A DNA stretch of 64,000 bases from a virus: positions 1-64,000 of IMG/VR virus record IMGVR_UViG_3300042874_000422, one strand, 5' to 3'. A program made the translations under genes and the position numbers. Every line of letters begins with the position of its first letter. The first letter of the stretch is position 1. Below are positions 7,578-15,517 of this stretch, piece by piece. The notes under the pieces are model-generated. The model had not been told where the DNA came from. It ran no database searches and saw nothing but the letters and a program-made list of their open reading frames with translations.

Positions 7578-7897
7578 TGGCGCGGCGCGGGGCTCCAGTC
7601 CGGGCCACGCTGCTCTGCGCGATCAAGTTCTGGTCGATCGACGACGGCAAGACCGCCACGCTGCGTTCGGGCGTGCGCAGCGTCGTGCGCAAGCAGGGAT
7701 TCACACCGGCCGCGATCGATCGCGCCGAGCGTGAGCTGGCTCGCGAAGGCAAGATTCAAGTCGGCGGCACGCGGAGCGGCAAGACGCTCAAGCTGCTCGA
7801 CGACGTCAACTGCTCGACGGTAAAACTCGCGCCGTGGACGGATGACGGTTACCCCGGCGCGTCGCTCTCCGGGCGCCGCCGCAAGCGGAGGCACTGA
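7577..7897 (+). CDS. Basic hypothetical protein, possible winged helix
   Basis: 106 aa. The stretch from VRATLLCAIKFWS to EREGKIQVGGTRSGK (about 8-75) has the helix-helix-wing order of a small winged-helix domain (helix LRSGVRSVVRKQG, helix PAAIDRAERELAREGK, basic hairpin). The tail is SGRRRKRRH. DNA binding is plausible. TGATG overlaps on both sides. Confidence 0.65.
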   Translation: MARRGAPVRATLLCAIKFWSIDDGKTATLRSGVRSVVRKQGFTPAAIDRAERELAREGKIQVGGTRSGKTLKLLDDVNCSTVKLAPWTDDGYPGASLSGRRRKRRH

Positions 7898-8274
7898 TGG
7901 CTCGTCGTCGGAAAAGCAAAGGGCTCAGAGGGCTCGGGTATCACTCGATCCAGCGGTTCACGATTACCGGTTGTACGCCCAAGCGGGTTTACACCAGTGT
8001 CGTTGACGTCTTACTCGCGGCCAAGCACCGCTCGAAGCGGACGAGCAAGACCTGTAAAGTCTCGCACGGGCTCCCCGGCGCCGAGCGTGAGATCGCGTCG
8101 TGCGCCGACCGCAAGTGCCGCACGGTCAGCGGCAAGGCGATCAGCATGCGCAAGCTCTACGAGATGGAGCAGGGCGCCAAGCCCGAAGCCAGCGGTCACG
8201 GCAAGCGCGGCAAGGCGGTGCGGAACATCCGCGCCAAGGGCGCCCGCAGGGTCAAAGGCAAGCGGGTGTTCTGA
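7897..8274 (+). CDS. Highly basic Cys-rich protein (125 aa)
   Basis: Opens MARRRKSKGLRGLGYHS (a GLRGLG motif seen in several other proteins here) and continues as a Lys/Arg-rich chain with cysteines at CTPK, TCKVS, SCADRKCRT. Probably a DNA-binding or structural protein; the C-x4-C spacing could bind metal. No family recognised. Confidence 0.65.
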   Translation: MARRRKSKGLRGLGYHSIQRFTITGCTPKRVYTSVVDVLLAAKHRSKRTSKTCKVSHGLPGAEREIASCADRKCRTVSGKAISMRKLYEMEQGAKPEASGHGKRGKAVRNIRAKGARRVKGKRVF

Positions 8275-8489
8275 TGGCCAAACGTAAGCGCAAGCAGCTC
8301 GCCGGGCTCGTCGACGATGTCCGCCATGGCTGCCGCGTCACGATCGTCACGCCGCAAGGTCAGCAGCGCACCGGTCGCGCGGTGATGCGCGGCCCTGCCG
8401 GCTGGGTGCTCAACATGGGCGGCAAGCACGGCACGCCGGGCATCGCGAGCGACAAGAACATCATCCGTGTTCACTGCAAGAGAGGCTGA
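8274..8489 (+). CDS. Small basic beta-rich protein (71 aa)
   Basis: MAKRKRKQLAGLVDDVRHGC, then a compact all-beta-looking domain (RVTIVTPQGQQRTGRAVM; GWVLNMGG) ending RVHCKRG. It shares its first seven residues with the 39-aa protein at 5790. The pattern suggests a small SH3-like or OB-like barrel, which is a guess. Confidence 0.65.
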   Translation: MAKRKRKQLAGLVDDVRHGCRVTIVTPQGQQRTGRAVMRGPAGWVLNMGGKHGTPGIASDKNIIRVHCKRG

Positions 8490-8490
8490 C

Positions 8491-8751
8491 ATGGCGAAAG
8501 CGGTTTGTATCGAACACAAAGGCGGCAAGTGCGTACGATGGCGCATCGGTGGCGCCACGGTCACGCTCGCCGGTCTCGGCGGTCCCCGAGCGTCTCGGAG
8601 AGCGCAGTCATGTGTCTCTCGCGAGATCGCCAAGCACTGCCGGAAGAAACGTGGCAAGGGCTGCAAGATTCCGTCGGTGAGCAAGCAGGCGCAGGCCATC
8701 GCTTACAGCATCTGCCGCCGCAAGGGCTTCCGCTCGATCGCAGCTCGCTAG
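8491..8751 (+). CDS. Small basic Cys-rich protein (86 aa)
   Basis: MAKAVCIEHKGGKCVRWRIG, then a helix-rich basic part with further cysteines (QSCVSRE, HCRKKRGKGCKI, SICRRKG). It is the last gene of the basic cluster and ends against a convergent gene. Likely nucleic-acid binding; no family recognised. Confidence 0.65.
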   Translation: MAKAVCIEHKGGKCVRWRIGGATVTLAGLGGPRASRRAQSCVSREIAKHCRKKRGKGCKIPSVSKQAQAIAYSICRRKGFRSIAAR

Positions 8752-9248
8752 CGGTACTGCGGGTGTTCCTGTAGGAACTTGCGACGCGCTGCTTTGGCGC
8801 CCTCGGTGTCGTTGTCGTTCTCGACGAGCGCCGGGTACGACGCGATCCGCTTGCCGGAATCCTCGTCGTAGAAGTCGCGACCGTCCTGGTAGAACTGGCC
8901 GGTCCCGAGGAGCCCGCCCGCACGCTTGCGCCGCGTCTTGAAGACGTAGACGCCACCACCGATGACGATGAGCGCGAGTGCGAGCCACAGCCACGGGAAC
9001 GGCTTGGCGACGACGGGCGCAGTGCCGGTGACGTTGATGATCTCACCCGTGTTGAGGCTCGCTAGGAGCGTCTGCACGGTGTCTGGATCGCCGCCGATCG
9101 CGATGGCCTTGTCGGCGACCTGGTTCAGCTCGGTGCCGGTGTACTTCGCCATCTCGGCGTACGCCTCTTCCCATGAGCCGCGTGACAGGGCGTCGACGAT
9201 GATCTGGGCGGAAGCGTACGTCGGCGACACGGCGGCGAGGGAGAGCAT
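8748..9248 (-). CDS. Single-span membrane protein
   Basis: 166 aa. Residues 1-75 are soluble (SRGSWEEAYAEMAKYTG...), then one strong membrane segment (FPWLWLALALIVIGGGVYVF, about 84-103), a basic stop (KTRRKR) and a polar C-terminal domain rich in Tyr/Asp/Glu. The ATG lies 6 nt after TAGCAT (9255-9260), a leaderless arrangement. Unknown family; a virion or envelope protein is plausible. Confidence 0.75.
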   Translation of the reverse strand: MLSLAAVSPTYASAQIIVDALSRGSWEEAYAEMAKYTGTELNQVADKAIAIGGDPDTVQTLLASLNTGEIINVTGTAPVVAKPFPWLWLALALIVIGGGVYVFKTRRKRAGGLLGTGQFYQDGRDFYDEDSGKRIASYPALVENDNDTEGAKAARRKFLQEHPQYR

Positions 9249-9254
9249 GCCGCG

Positions 9255-9278
9255 ATGCTACCACGGCTGATGTATCGT
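9255..9278. promoter_or_regulatory. Back-to-back leaderless promoters
   Basis: On the minus strand TAGCAT (9255-9260) ends 6 nt before the ATG at 9248. On the plus strand TATCGT (9273-9278) ends 6 nt before the ATG at 9285. Confidence 0.6.
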
Positions 9279-9284
9279 CACGGA

Positions 9285-10112
9285 ATGTCGCTCGCTGACG
9301 CCCCACCGTGGACCCTGCGGTTCCTCACCGACAATTGGGACACGATCGAACGCGGTAGCATGACCGAATGGATGCCTCGCGAGGTCTCCGGGTCAACGGC
9401 CCGAAAGCGGCGCGCCGACGCCTTGGGATGCGGCCACTACGGCTGCGTGTTTCTCACCAACACCCCGGGGCTGGTGATGAAGATCAGCTCGGACGCCTCG
9501 GAGGCGACGTTCATCAACGCGGCGCTCAAGCTCGGCGAGTGGCCCAGCGGAATCGTTCAGTACAAGGCGATCCTCGATCTGCCCGGCGCGCATCGCGGGC
9601 GCCCCGTGTTCATCATCTGGCGGGAAGAAGCCTTCGACGTCGGTAAGCCTGACCGCGAGCACTACGCCTACAAGGAATTCGAGCGGTACCACGAGGCGTA
9701 CATGCACGCGGCGCGGGTGATCCGCGAATCGTCGACGAAGGCGACTTGGCGCAAGCAGCTTGCCGACGCGCACCAGTACGAAGAGTGGGCGTGGAACAAC
9801 GTCATCTGGGAAGACGGCGCGCCTGTGCGTAAGGGCTACGGCATGACGTCGACGCCGCCGTTCCTGCGCTTTCGCGGCGGGCAGCGGCTCGCGGCGGCGT
9901 TCCGCATCGTGCAGATCTGTTTCGAGATGATGGAGAACACGGCGTACGCGCATGAGGTTGGCGCGGCGCTGACGTTCTACCTGGAGCACGGCATCTTGCT
10001 CGCCGACGTCCACCTGAACAACATCGGCAAGGTCACGCGGCACGATCCCGACTACGGCGATCAGACGTACACGGTGATCACCGATCCTGGCCATGCTGTG
10101 TTCTTCAAGTAG
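9285..10112 (+). CDS. Protein kinase-like protein
   Basis: 275 aa. It keeps a minimal kinase skeleton: a glycine-loop-like LGCGHYGCVFL (about 47-57), a candidate ATP-binding lysine in LVMKISS (K66), a catalytic-loop-like LADVHLNNIG (D241, N246) and a DFG-equivalent ITDPGH (D267). The C-lobe is cut very short after that. It may be an active phage kinase acting on host proteins or a pseudokinase. A longer frame exists upstream, but the ATG at 9285 is favoured because TATCGT ends 6 nt before it. Confidence 0.7.
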   Translation: MSLADAPPWTLRFLTDNWDTIERGSMTEWMPREVSGSTARKRRADALGCGHYGCVFLTNTPGLVMKISSDASEATFINAALKLGEWPSGIVQYKAILDLPGAHRGRPVFIIWREEAFDVGKPDREHYAYKEFERYHEAYMHAARVIRESSTKATWRKQLADAHQYEEWAWNNVIWEDGAPVRKGYGMTSTPPFLRFRGGQRLAAAFRIVQICFEMMENTAYAHEVGAALTFYLEHGILLADVHLNNIGKVTRHDPDYGDQTYTVITDPGHAVFFK

Positions 10113-10205
10113 CTCGTGCTACACCGCCCTCGGAGCGTCGGGTCGTAGAGCTAGGGTTACCTTGATAACGTATACCCCTGGTTCGTTTTTCATCCGCCAA
10201 TCCCG

Positions 10206-10227
10206 TGTCTGACCCTCGTGGTATCCA
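10206..10227 (+). promoter_or_regulatory. Phage promoter box (leaderless)
   Basis: TGTCTGACCCTCG, TGG, TATCCA, then 6 nt to an ATG. This box is the main evidence for the 49-aa gene that follows. Confidence 0.65.
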
Positions 10228-10233
10228 CCACTG

Positions 10234-10383
10234 ATGGGACTCTTCAATTGGAAGAACACCGTGCGCGAGGTCGTCGGCGATCTCGAAAACGAAGCACGCA
10301 AGGCCGATCTCGAAGGCGATCAAGCGGTCTCCAAGATGCTGCGCATCGTCGCGCGCATCGTCATCGTACGTTTTCTGAGCTAG
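10234..10383 (+). CDS. Small amphipathic protein (49 aa)
   Basis: MGLFNWKNTVREVVGDLENE begins a 49-residue protein that is mostly helix and ends with an Ile/Val/Arg-rich helix (MLRIVARIVIVRFLS) able to lie on or cross a membrane. It is short, but the promoter box and clean start make it convincing. It ends back-to-back with the convergent gene (4-nt overlap). Confidence 0.6.
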   Translation: MGLFNWKNTVREVVGDLENEARKADLEGDQAVSKMLRIVARIVIVRFLS

Positions 10384-10907
10384 CGGAGTCGCTTGAACGC
10401 CGCTGCGTGCTCGCGCTCTTCCTTGCGCGCATGCACGAGGGCTTTTTTCAGCTTCGCGCTCTCGGTCTTCGCGAGCCGCTTGGTGTACGTGCTGACTGCC
10501 TGGCGTTCTTCCTTGTACGAGCGCCTGGCCATCTCGCGATCGAGTCGGACTCCGTCGAGATCGTCCTCGTCTTCGTCCGGCTGAGCTACGAACCGTTCGT
10601 GGCGTGCTCGAGAGCCGTGTATGCGCGCGTTCCGCGCCGCGAGAATCAGCGCGTGCATTTTCTTGGGCGAGACCTTCTTGAATCGAGCGAGCTTGGTCAT
10701 CGGCGGCGGGCTCGATTCGCCGCTGGCCCACGCTTCGGCTCTCCTCGCGTACTCCTCGGGGGTCCGGCTCTCGGCTGCGATTACCTTGAGCATGTCGAAC
10801 GCGCCGAGTGGGCGCGTCTTGGCGGTCTTCCAGACGAGCAGTCCGAACACACCGATCCCGGCGCCGACGGCGATCTTGAACCACGGGATCTTGGTCGTGT
10901 CGATCAC
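10380..10907 (-). CDS. Membrane-anchored protein with ferritin-like hairpin
   Basis: 175 aa, GTG start 5 nt after TAATGT (10913-10918). An N-terminal membrane segment (WFKIAVGAGIGVFGLLVW, about 9-26) is followed by a charged region and a C-terminal helical pair (EERQAVSTYTKRL ... ARKEEREHAAAFKRL) that resembles the E..xY / EExEH pattern of rubrerythrin-like DUF5661 proteins found in phage particles. Metal binding is possible but not shown. Likely a virion membrane protein. Confidence 0.7.
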   Translation of the reverse strand: MIDTTKIPWFKIAVGAGIGVFGLLVWKTAKTRPLGAFDMLKVIAAESRTPEEYARRAEAWASGESSPPPMTKLARFKKVSPKKMHALILAARNARIHGSRARHERFVAQPDEDEDDLDGVRLDREMARRSYKEERQAVSTYTKRLAKTESAKLKKALVHARKEEREHAAAFKRLR

Positions 10908-10939
10908 AGCTCACATTATCACCATGCAGGCTCTTGATG

Positions 10940-10945
10940 TAGGAT
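10940..10945 (+). promoter_or_regulatory. -10 box deciding the GP88 start
   Basis: TAGGAT ends 7 nt before GTG 10953. An in-frame ATG at 10944 lies inside the box, so it is an unlikely start. Confidence 0.55.
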
Positions 10946-10952
10946 GGCGATC

Positions 10953-12197
10953 GTGCCTTACGCCGTGATCGACCCCGACGGAAACGTTCGCGATGTCGTC
11001 CCCGGTGTTGATGCTGCCGTGCAAGTTGCGTCGCAGTTCTCGCCGATCGTCCAGGTCGAGAACGGACCTGCGCCGCAATCGGGTATCGGTGGTGCGCTCG
11101 GGGCGCTCAACCTCGATCGCCCGGCGCACGCGCTGAAGATGTGCGGCGTCCCACGTACGGCGCTTCCCGACGACAACGTGATGACGTTGGAGCAGGCGCA
11201 CGCGCTCCTGTTCCCGTACTTCCCGACGAAGCGATTCAACCGCACACGTGGCGGCGTCGAGGTCAACGAGTGGATCCCGGTCACCGCGTACGACTCGCCC
11301 GAGAAGATGTCCGATCGCCTGCTCGGGCAGAACTACAAGACCGCGAAGAAAGACCTCGGCATCGAGGAGAACACCGACGTGCAAGGTCTCTCACTCCTGC
11401 CGGCGCGCTCGCTCGCGAAGGAGCCGGGCTTCCAGAAGATCAACGCCTGTGTCGGCGCCTCGGCCGCGTGCATCGCGTCGTGCCTCGTGTACTCGGGCCG
11501 CAACACGATCGACCCGTACAACTCGATCGTCAAAGCCGCGCGCTACAAAGCGCTCGTCGGTCAGCCGGTGGCGTTTTTGCGCATGCTCTCGGAGAACATC
11601 CGCCGCCACAGCCGCATCCGCAACGCAGAGCCCTACGTCCGGCTCAACGTGTTCTCGGATCTGCCGTGGGAGCTGATCTGCCCCGAGCTGTTCACCGCGC
11701 ACTCGGGTGTTTCGTTCTACGACTACACCAAGGTCGAGAATCGCGAGCTGCCTCCGCACTACGACCTGACGTTCAGCTTCTCGGGCGACAACAAGCCACA
11801 GGTCGCGCACGAGCTGGAGCGCGGTCGCCGCGTCGCGGTCGTGTTCATCCCGCCGACGCGGATCCACGCCGAGGGTCGCGCTCGCGGCGCCGGCATGCCC
11901 GACCAGCTCGATACCGACGACGTGTTCGGCACCAAGTTCGGCGAGCCGCTCGAAGTCATCGACGGCGACGTCTCGGACGTCCGGCCGCGCGATCCCGGCC
12001 GCTCGATCGTCGGCCTGCGCTGGAAGATCCCGATGGGCCGCCAGAAAGAAGCGTTCGCGCAGGCGCAGGAAGCGGCGTTCGCGGTCCCGGTCGAGGACTA
12101 CGACGGTATTCTGATCGCAGCGACCAGCGCCCGCAACGAGCCCATCTTCGATACCGACGACGATGCGTTCGACGAGTACGATGAGGGCGAGGAGTAG
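10953..12197 (+). CDS. GP88-family phage protein
   Basis: 414 aa. It matches the phage GP88 family pattern in order: a SLLPARSL segment, CVGASAACIASCLVYSGRNT (about 160-180) with its cysteines, VRLNVFSDLPWE (about 230-241), VSFYDYTKVENRELP (about 257-271), LTFSFSGDN, VIDGDVSDVRPRDP and IVGLRWK. The family is widespread in tailed phages and of unknown biochemistry; the conserved cysteines suggest a metal or Fe-S site. The acidic C-terminus (DTDDDAFDEYDEGEE) is distinctive. GTG start chosen from the -10 spacing. Confidence 0.85.
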   Translation: MPYAVIDPDGNVRDVVPGVDAAVQVASQFSPIVQVENGPAPQSGIGGALGALNLDRPAHALKMCGVPRTALPDDNVMTLEQAHALLFPYFPTKRFNRTRGGVEVNEWIPVTAYDSPEKMSDRLLGQNYKTAKKDLGIEENTDVQGLSLLPARSLAKEPGFQKINACVGASAACIASCLVYSGRNTIDPYNSIVKAARYKALVGQPVAFLRMLSENIRRHSRIRNAEPYVRLNVFSDLPWELICPELFTAHSGVSFYDYTKVENRELPPHYDLTFSFSGDNKPQVAHELERGRRVAVVFIPPTRIHAEGRARGAGMPDQLDTDDVFGTKFGEPLEVIDGDVSDVRPRDPGRSIVGLRWKIPMGRQKEAFAQAQEAAFAVPVEDYDGILIAATSARNEPIFDTDDDAFDEYDEGEE

Positions 12198-12200
12198 CGC

Positions 12201-12413
12201 ATGGCCACCTGTCGAAAGCTGACGCTCAAGGAGATGATCGCCACCCGTGAACGCGAGGCAGGCGTCAAGCTCCCCAAGAGCGCCAAGATCGGGTTGGAGC
12301 TGCTTCCTCCGCAGTACGTCTGCACCGGAGAGGGTGTGGGCGGCTTGCGCGGAACTACCGTCGCAAAACGGCGGCAACCACGCCGGCGCCGATCACCACG
12401 GCGCCGATCGTAG
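12201..12413 (+). CDS. Small hypothetical protein with Arg-rich end
   Basis: 70 aa, starting 3 nt after the GP88 stop. MATCRKLTLKEMIATRERE is a plausible helical start; the end (RRQPRRRRSPRRRS) overlaps the convergent gene by 59 nt, so part of its composition may be forced by the other strand. No family. Confidence 0.45.
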   Translation: MATCRKLTLKEMIATREREAGVKLPKSAKIGLELLPPQYVCTGEGVGGLRGTTVAKRRQPRRRRSPRRRS

Positions 12414-13050
12414 CCCACTTCATCCACCGCTTGCGTTCGTCTTGAACGCTCCACTGCGGCACGTGGATCTCGTCCTCGGGTGCGGGTGGCGCGGGCTGCA
12501 CCTGCATGCCCGGCGATGGGCCGGTGCCGTCGTCCGGCGCCGCGACGATCGGGCACAAGGACGGATCCCCCACGCGCGTACCATCCGCGCAGACGTACAT
12601 CGTCATGACACCCTGTTCGTGCTCTACCGTTTGATCCTGTTCGTGCTCTACCGTTTGATCGGGCTGTTGCTCGGGTTGCTGTTCGAACGCCGCTTTTTGG
12701 TCGAGTGGTTGCTGTTCGAACACCTGCATCGCCGCTTTTTGGTCGAGTGGTTGGTGTTCGAAGCCTTTGGGTACGGCTTGGCGCAGGCACCACATCTGAT
12801 CGTACTCGGTGCTGTACGGCGGGCAGACGTAGTAGCTGTTCATCGCGGAATAGTTGGGGCCCGGCACCTTGGGCGTGATGCAGCCGAATTCCGACATCGC
12901 GTCGCCGGGGAGACAGCCGCCTGTTGAAGCCGTGGCGACTTCCGCGCGCGACGTCACGCGACTCGCGACCTGCTTGAGCCGGTCCATCATCGTCGTTGGT
13001 TCCCTTTCGACGAGCGAGAAGTCTTGTCCGAGCGCGGTGAACGTGAGCAT
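12355..13050 (-). CDS. Tail-anchored protein with Gln-rich repeats
   Basis: 231 aa. It contains two tandem repeat types: EHQPLDQKAAMQV / EQQPLDQKAAFEQ (about 97-122) and DQTVEHEQ twice (about 130-145). Cysteine pairs flank the repeats. The C-terminus is a membrane anchor (WATIGAVVIGAGVVAAVLRR). The start is supported by TACACT (13057-13062) 6 nt upstream. Its size, anchor and flexible repeats suggest a virion surface fibre or spacer. Function unknown. Confidence 0.75.
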   Translation of the reverse strand: MLTFTALGQDFSLVEREPTTMMDRLKQVASRVTSRAEVATASTGGCLPGDAMSEFGCITPKVPGPNYSAMNSYYVCPPYSTEYDQMWCLRQAVPKGFEHQPLDQKAAMQVFEQQPLDQKAAFEQQPEQQPDQTVEHEQDQTVEHEQGVMTMYVCADGTRVGDPSLCPIVAAPDDGTGPSPGMQVQPAPPAPEDEIHVPQWSVQDERKRWMKWATIGAVVIGAGVVAAVLRR

Positions 13051-13062
13051 GCGTCGAGTGTA

Positions 13063-14340
13063 CTACGACGTCGGCTTTTTCTGGCCCAGAAGCACGACAC
13101 CTGCGACGACCGCGACCCCGCCGATGACGAGCGCCCACGGGAACGGCAGCTTGTTCTGCGTCGGCGGTCCGGGCGTTCCTTGCGGCGTCGGGTTCGGGAT
13201 GGGGCACTTGCCATCCATCAGAAGCTCGGTCGCGGCGCCGGCAGCGGTGCCGTACGGACCCCCTGCGTTCGCCGCCACCGTGAGTGCGCCCGGCGTCGCC
13301 GTCAGCGCGCACAGCCCCTCGGACAGTGCCTCGGCCACGTCCCACACCGCTTCGTAGAATTCCGCGACGACCTCGCCGATGTTGTCGGTGATCCAGTCCC
13401 ACGCATCCGACCACCAACCGGAGTCCGGGATCGGCGCGACCTTGAACTGCAGCTGGTTTGAGACCGTCTGATCGAGCGGCGTCGTCGCTCCGGTGTCCCA
13501 GACCGTCGACGTTGCCGGGATTAGCGGACCGACAGGCTGGATACGAACCCACAGACCGTAGTCCTTGCCCGACTCGGGATGCTTGAACCGCGCGAACGGC
13601 ATGTACCGATCGCTGAACCCGAAGTAACGATCGTCGAAACCAGGGTCGCCTTTGACGAAGCCGATCTTGCGCATCCAGCCGAAGTTGGTGAGCCAGCAGC
13701 CTGGACCCCTGCCGGCGACGCACGCACCCCAGCCCGGTGCCGCTGCGGGCCACCTGTCCGTCGCGCGGATCTTGCCTTCGTTGGTGAAGCGGTAGCTCGT
13801 GCTGCCGGGTTCGGCTGCGAAGCCCGCGTAACGATCCCACTTCTCGTTGAGATTGATCCAATTCGAATCGCCACGCCCGCTGATCTTCTTCATCACCTGC
13901 GTTTTGATCTGCGCGCCTTGCTCGGGCGTGAGCTTGTTGTATTCGTCCAAGCCCCAGATGTACGAGGCACCCGATCGCACGACCGGGATCGTGAACAGAC
14001 CGACGCGCATCACCTTCGTCGGCGACACGGACACGCCGCCCTGCGGGACGTAGTTCTCTGCGCCCGCCCGGTGATCGCGCACTTTTGGGCCGCTGCTGCC
14101 CGGCACGATGTTCGCCGGATCGCAGCTTTGTCCGACGCGCAGACGCGACCAGTGGCCCGCCACGGTCGCGGTCGCGGCGACCCAGATGAACTTGCCGTCG
14201 GCGGTGCAGGCGCCGTTGTTGGGCTGCGGTGTCGTGACGTTCACGACGGCTTCCCTCGGGACGAACGCCGCCGTGATCCGGTTCAGATCGATGATCTTGA
14301 TGGGAAAACCGTCGACGCCCTTGAGGGAGAATTGCAGCAC
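13063..14340 (-). CDS. Large tail-anchored protein, possible surface protein
   Basis: 425 aa, GTG start 6 nt after TATCAT (14347-14352), which lies inside the upstream coding region. Trp/Gly/Tyr-rich with many cysteines and beta-rich segments. A proline linker (PIPNPTPQGTPGPPTQ) precedes a C-terminal membrane segment (FPWALVIGGVAVVAGVVLLG) and KKPTS. This looks like an ectodomain on a stalk, comparable in design to a spike or entry protein. No family recognised. Confidence 0.75.
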   Translation of the reverse strand: MLQFSLKGVDGFPIKIIDLNRITAAFVPREAVVNVTTPQPNNGACTADGKFIWVAATATVAGHWSRLRVGQSCDPANIVPGSSGPKVRDHRAGAENYVPQGGVSVSPTKVMRVGLFTIPVVRSGASYIWGLDEYNKLTPEQGAQIKTQVMKKISGRGDSNWINLNEKWDRYAGFAAEPGSTSYRFTNEGKIRATDRWPAAAPGWGACVAGRGPGCWLTNFGWMRKIGFVKGDPGFDDRYFGFSDRYMPFARFKHPESGKDYGLWVRIQPVGPLIPATSTVWDTGATTPLDQTVSNQLQFKVAPIPDSGWWSDAWDWITDNIGEVVAEFYEAVWDVAEALSEGLCALTATPGALTVAANAGGPYGTAAGAATELLMDGKCPIPNPTPQGTPGPPTQNKLPFPWALVIGGVAVVAGVVLLGQKKPTS

Positions 14341-14341
14341 G

Positions 14342-14644
14342 TCAAGATGATACCGCGCTTATCGGCCGAATCTCCAGCTTCCAGCCCTTGCCGAAATCCT
14401 GAACCCATTCGTCGGAGAGCCGGCCCAGGTTCACTTCGATCCTCGACGTCGGCCACGCTTCGTCGCCCGCATCGATCGACCAACCAGCGGTGATCAGGAG
14501 CTTGCCGGTCTTCTCACCTGTCATCTTTACGACGACTTCGTTGGGCATCCAGGCCACGCCTTTGCCGCACCGTTTCGTCTTGGTGGCGTAGAGCAGACTC
14601 TTGGTGACCTTCGGCTTCTTCGCCTTCGTCTTGGGTTTGTTCAT
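14342..14644 (-). CDS. Small basic hypothetical protein
   Basis: 100 aa. Lys-rich N-terminus (NKPKTKAKKPKVTKS), then a beta-rich domain with several Trp residues (GVAWMPNEVVVKMTG; LLITAGWSIDAGDEAW; GWKLEIRPI). It overlaps the upstream gene by 4 nt (ATGA). Unknown. Confidence 0.7.
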   Translation of the reverse strand: MNKPKTKAKKPKVTKSLLYATKTKRCGKGVAWMPNEVVVKMTGEKTGKLLITAGWSIDAGDEAWPTSRIEVNLGRLSDEWVQDFGKGWKLEIRPISAVSS

Positions 14645-14871
14645 TGGATATCTCCGACTGCGAACACGAGATCTTCACCGGGGAAGTAGCGACCGACCGT
14701 CCCGAATTGCTCCTGCGCGAGCCACAGCATCCCGGGCATTCCCGGGTATGCCGCCGACGTCAGCTCCAGAATGCAGCGCAGGTCACCGCTATCGACACAC
14801 CGCTCGCAGTTCTCGATCGAGTATTCCTCGTCGGTGTCGAACCAAAACTCGCCGCAAGTCGGACACTTCAT
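14641..14871 (-). CDS. Small zinc-ribbon-like protein
   Basis: 76 aa. MKCPTCGEFWF plus ENCERC gives two Cys pairs, the second followed by CILEL, consistent with a treble or ribbon zinc site. The C-terminal half is helical/aromatic. The ATG overlaps the upstream stop (ATGA), so I prefer this start over the longer frame. Confidence 0.7.
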   Translation of the reverse strand: MKCPTCGEFWFDTDEEYSIENCERCVDSGDLRCILELTSAAYPGMPGMLWLAQEQFGTVGRYFPGEDLVFAVGDIQ

Positions 14872-15071
14872 TGGAGCCTCGCTACCTGCATCAGCAGCAT
14901 CGCAAGCAACCGCGCGGCGCGCTTGTCGTCGATAGGCGCCCACTCCTTGGCGTCTGCGCCTTCGAGGTAGTTGGCATCCTCCTTGGGCACGAACTCGCAG
15001 ATGCGGAACGCCAGACTGTTCAGGGCTGCGAGCAGATCGCGAGCGTCGTCTTCTTCAGTGCGTCGGCTCAC
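14868..15071 (-). CDS. Small helical hypothetical protein
   Basis: 67 aa, GTG start. Acidic first helix (TEEDDARDLLAALNSLAFR) and amphipathic last helix (AARLLAMLLMQVARLQ). It is part of the overlap-coupled gene train. Unknown family. Confidence 0.65.
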   Translation of the reverse strand: MSRRTEEDDARDLLAALNSLAFRICEFVPKEDANYLEGADAKEWAPIDDKRAARLLAMLLMQVARLQ

Positions 15072-15118
15072 TTACGTGCTCCTTGGGTGGTAACCGGATA
15101 AGCATGGAATGCACTCAT
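15068..15118 (-). CDS. Possible 16-aa microprotein
   Basis: MSAFHAYPVTTQGARK. The ATG overlaps the upstream TGA (ATGA) and the TAA touches the next GTG, so the reading chain of the operon is unbroken through it. Its sequence also supplies the ribosome site (GGAG) for the next gene, which may be its only role. Confidence 0.35.
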   Translation of the reverse strand: MSAFHAYPVTTQGARK

Positions 15119-15396
15119 CGTTTCCTCGCGAACCGCTGACCTGCGAGCAGCGCATGATGCCGCGCTTGCACGGCGCACGTGGTGCGATTCAGCTTGTGCG
15201 CGATCAACGCCCACAGCTTCAGACCGCTCAGCTCCGCGTGCTTGGTGACCAGGCGAAGCAGCCGACGATCTTCGGCCAGCTTCCACGGCTCGCCGTGCCA
15301 GACGAGCGACGTCGGCGTCAGGCCGTACTTCTGCGCGATCATCTGCTCGGTGGCTACGCGCCAGCTATCGCGCCACAACGGGGCTCGGCCTCTCAC
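15115..15396 (-). CDS. Myb/SANT-like DNA-binding protein
   Basis: 93 aa, GTG start. WKLAEDRRLLRLVTKH...LWALIAHKLNRTTCAVQARHHALL (about 38-83, quoted in part) follows the Myb/SANT three-helix plan: a first Trp, an acidic helix, a Trp/Leu-Ile-Ala-x-x-Leu-x-Arg turn and a basic third helix. Such domains are uncommon in phages. A DNA-binding regulator is likely; the target is unknown. Confidence 0.65.
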   Translation of the reverse strand: MRGRAPLWRDSWRVATEQMIAQKYGLTPTSLVWHGEPWKLAEDRRLLRLVTKHAELSGLKLWALIAHKLNRTTCAVQARHHALLAGQRFARKR

Positions 15397-15415
15397 GTCA
15401 GCGCGGCTCGACGGG

Positions 15416-15517
15416 CTAGCTCTGCGATCCGGCGGCTGATGCGTTGTCCGAGCCGCCGCCGGTTCCGGGCTCGTCAGGGAGCGTGAGAAGCGGGAGGTCT
15501 TTGAACCACTCGATCAC
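15416..15517 (-). CDS. Small acidic peptide (33 aa) after the recombinase
   Basis: The GTG overlaps the recombinase stop (GTGA). VIEWFKDLPLLTLPDEPG, then a Gly/Ser/Ala-rich end. It fits the overlap pattern of the operon but is short; it might also be a -1 readthrough extension of the recombinase. Confidence 0.4.
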   Translation of the reverse strand: MIEWFKDLPLLTLPDEPGTGGGSDNASAAGSQS

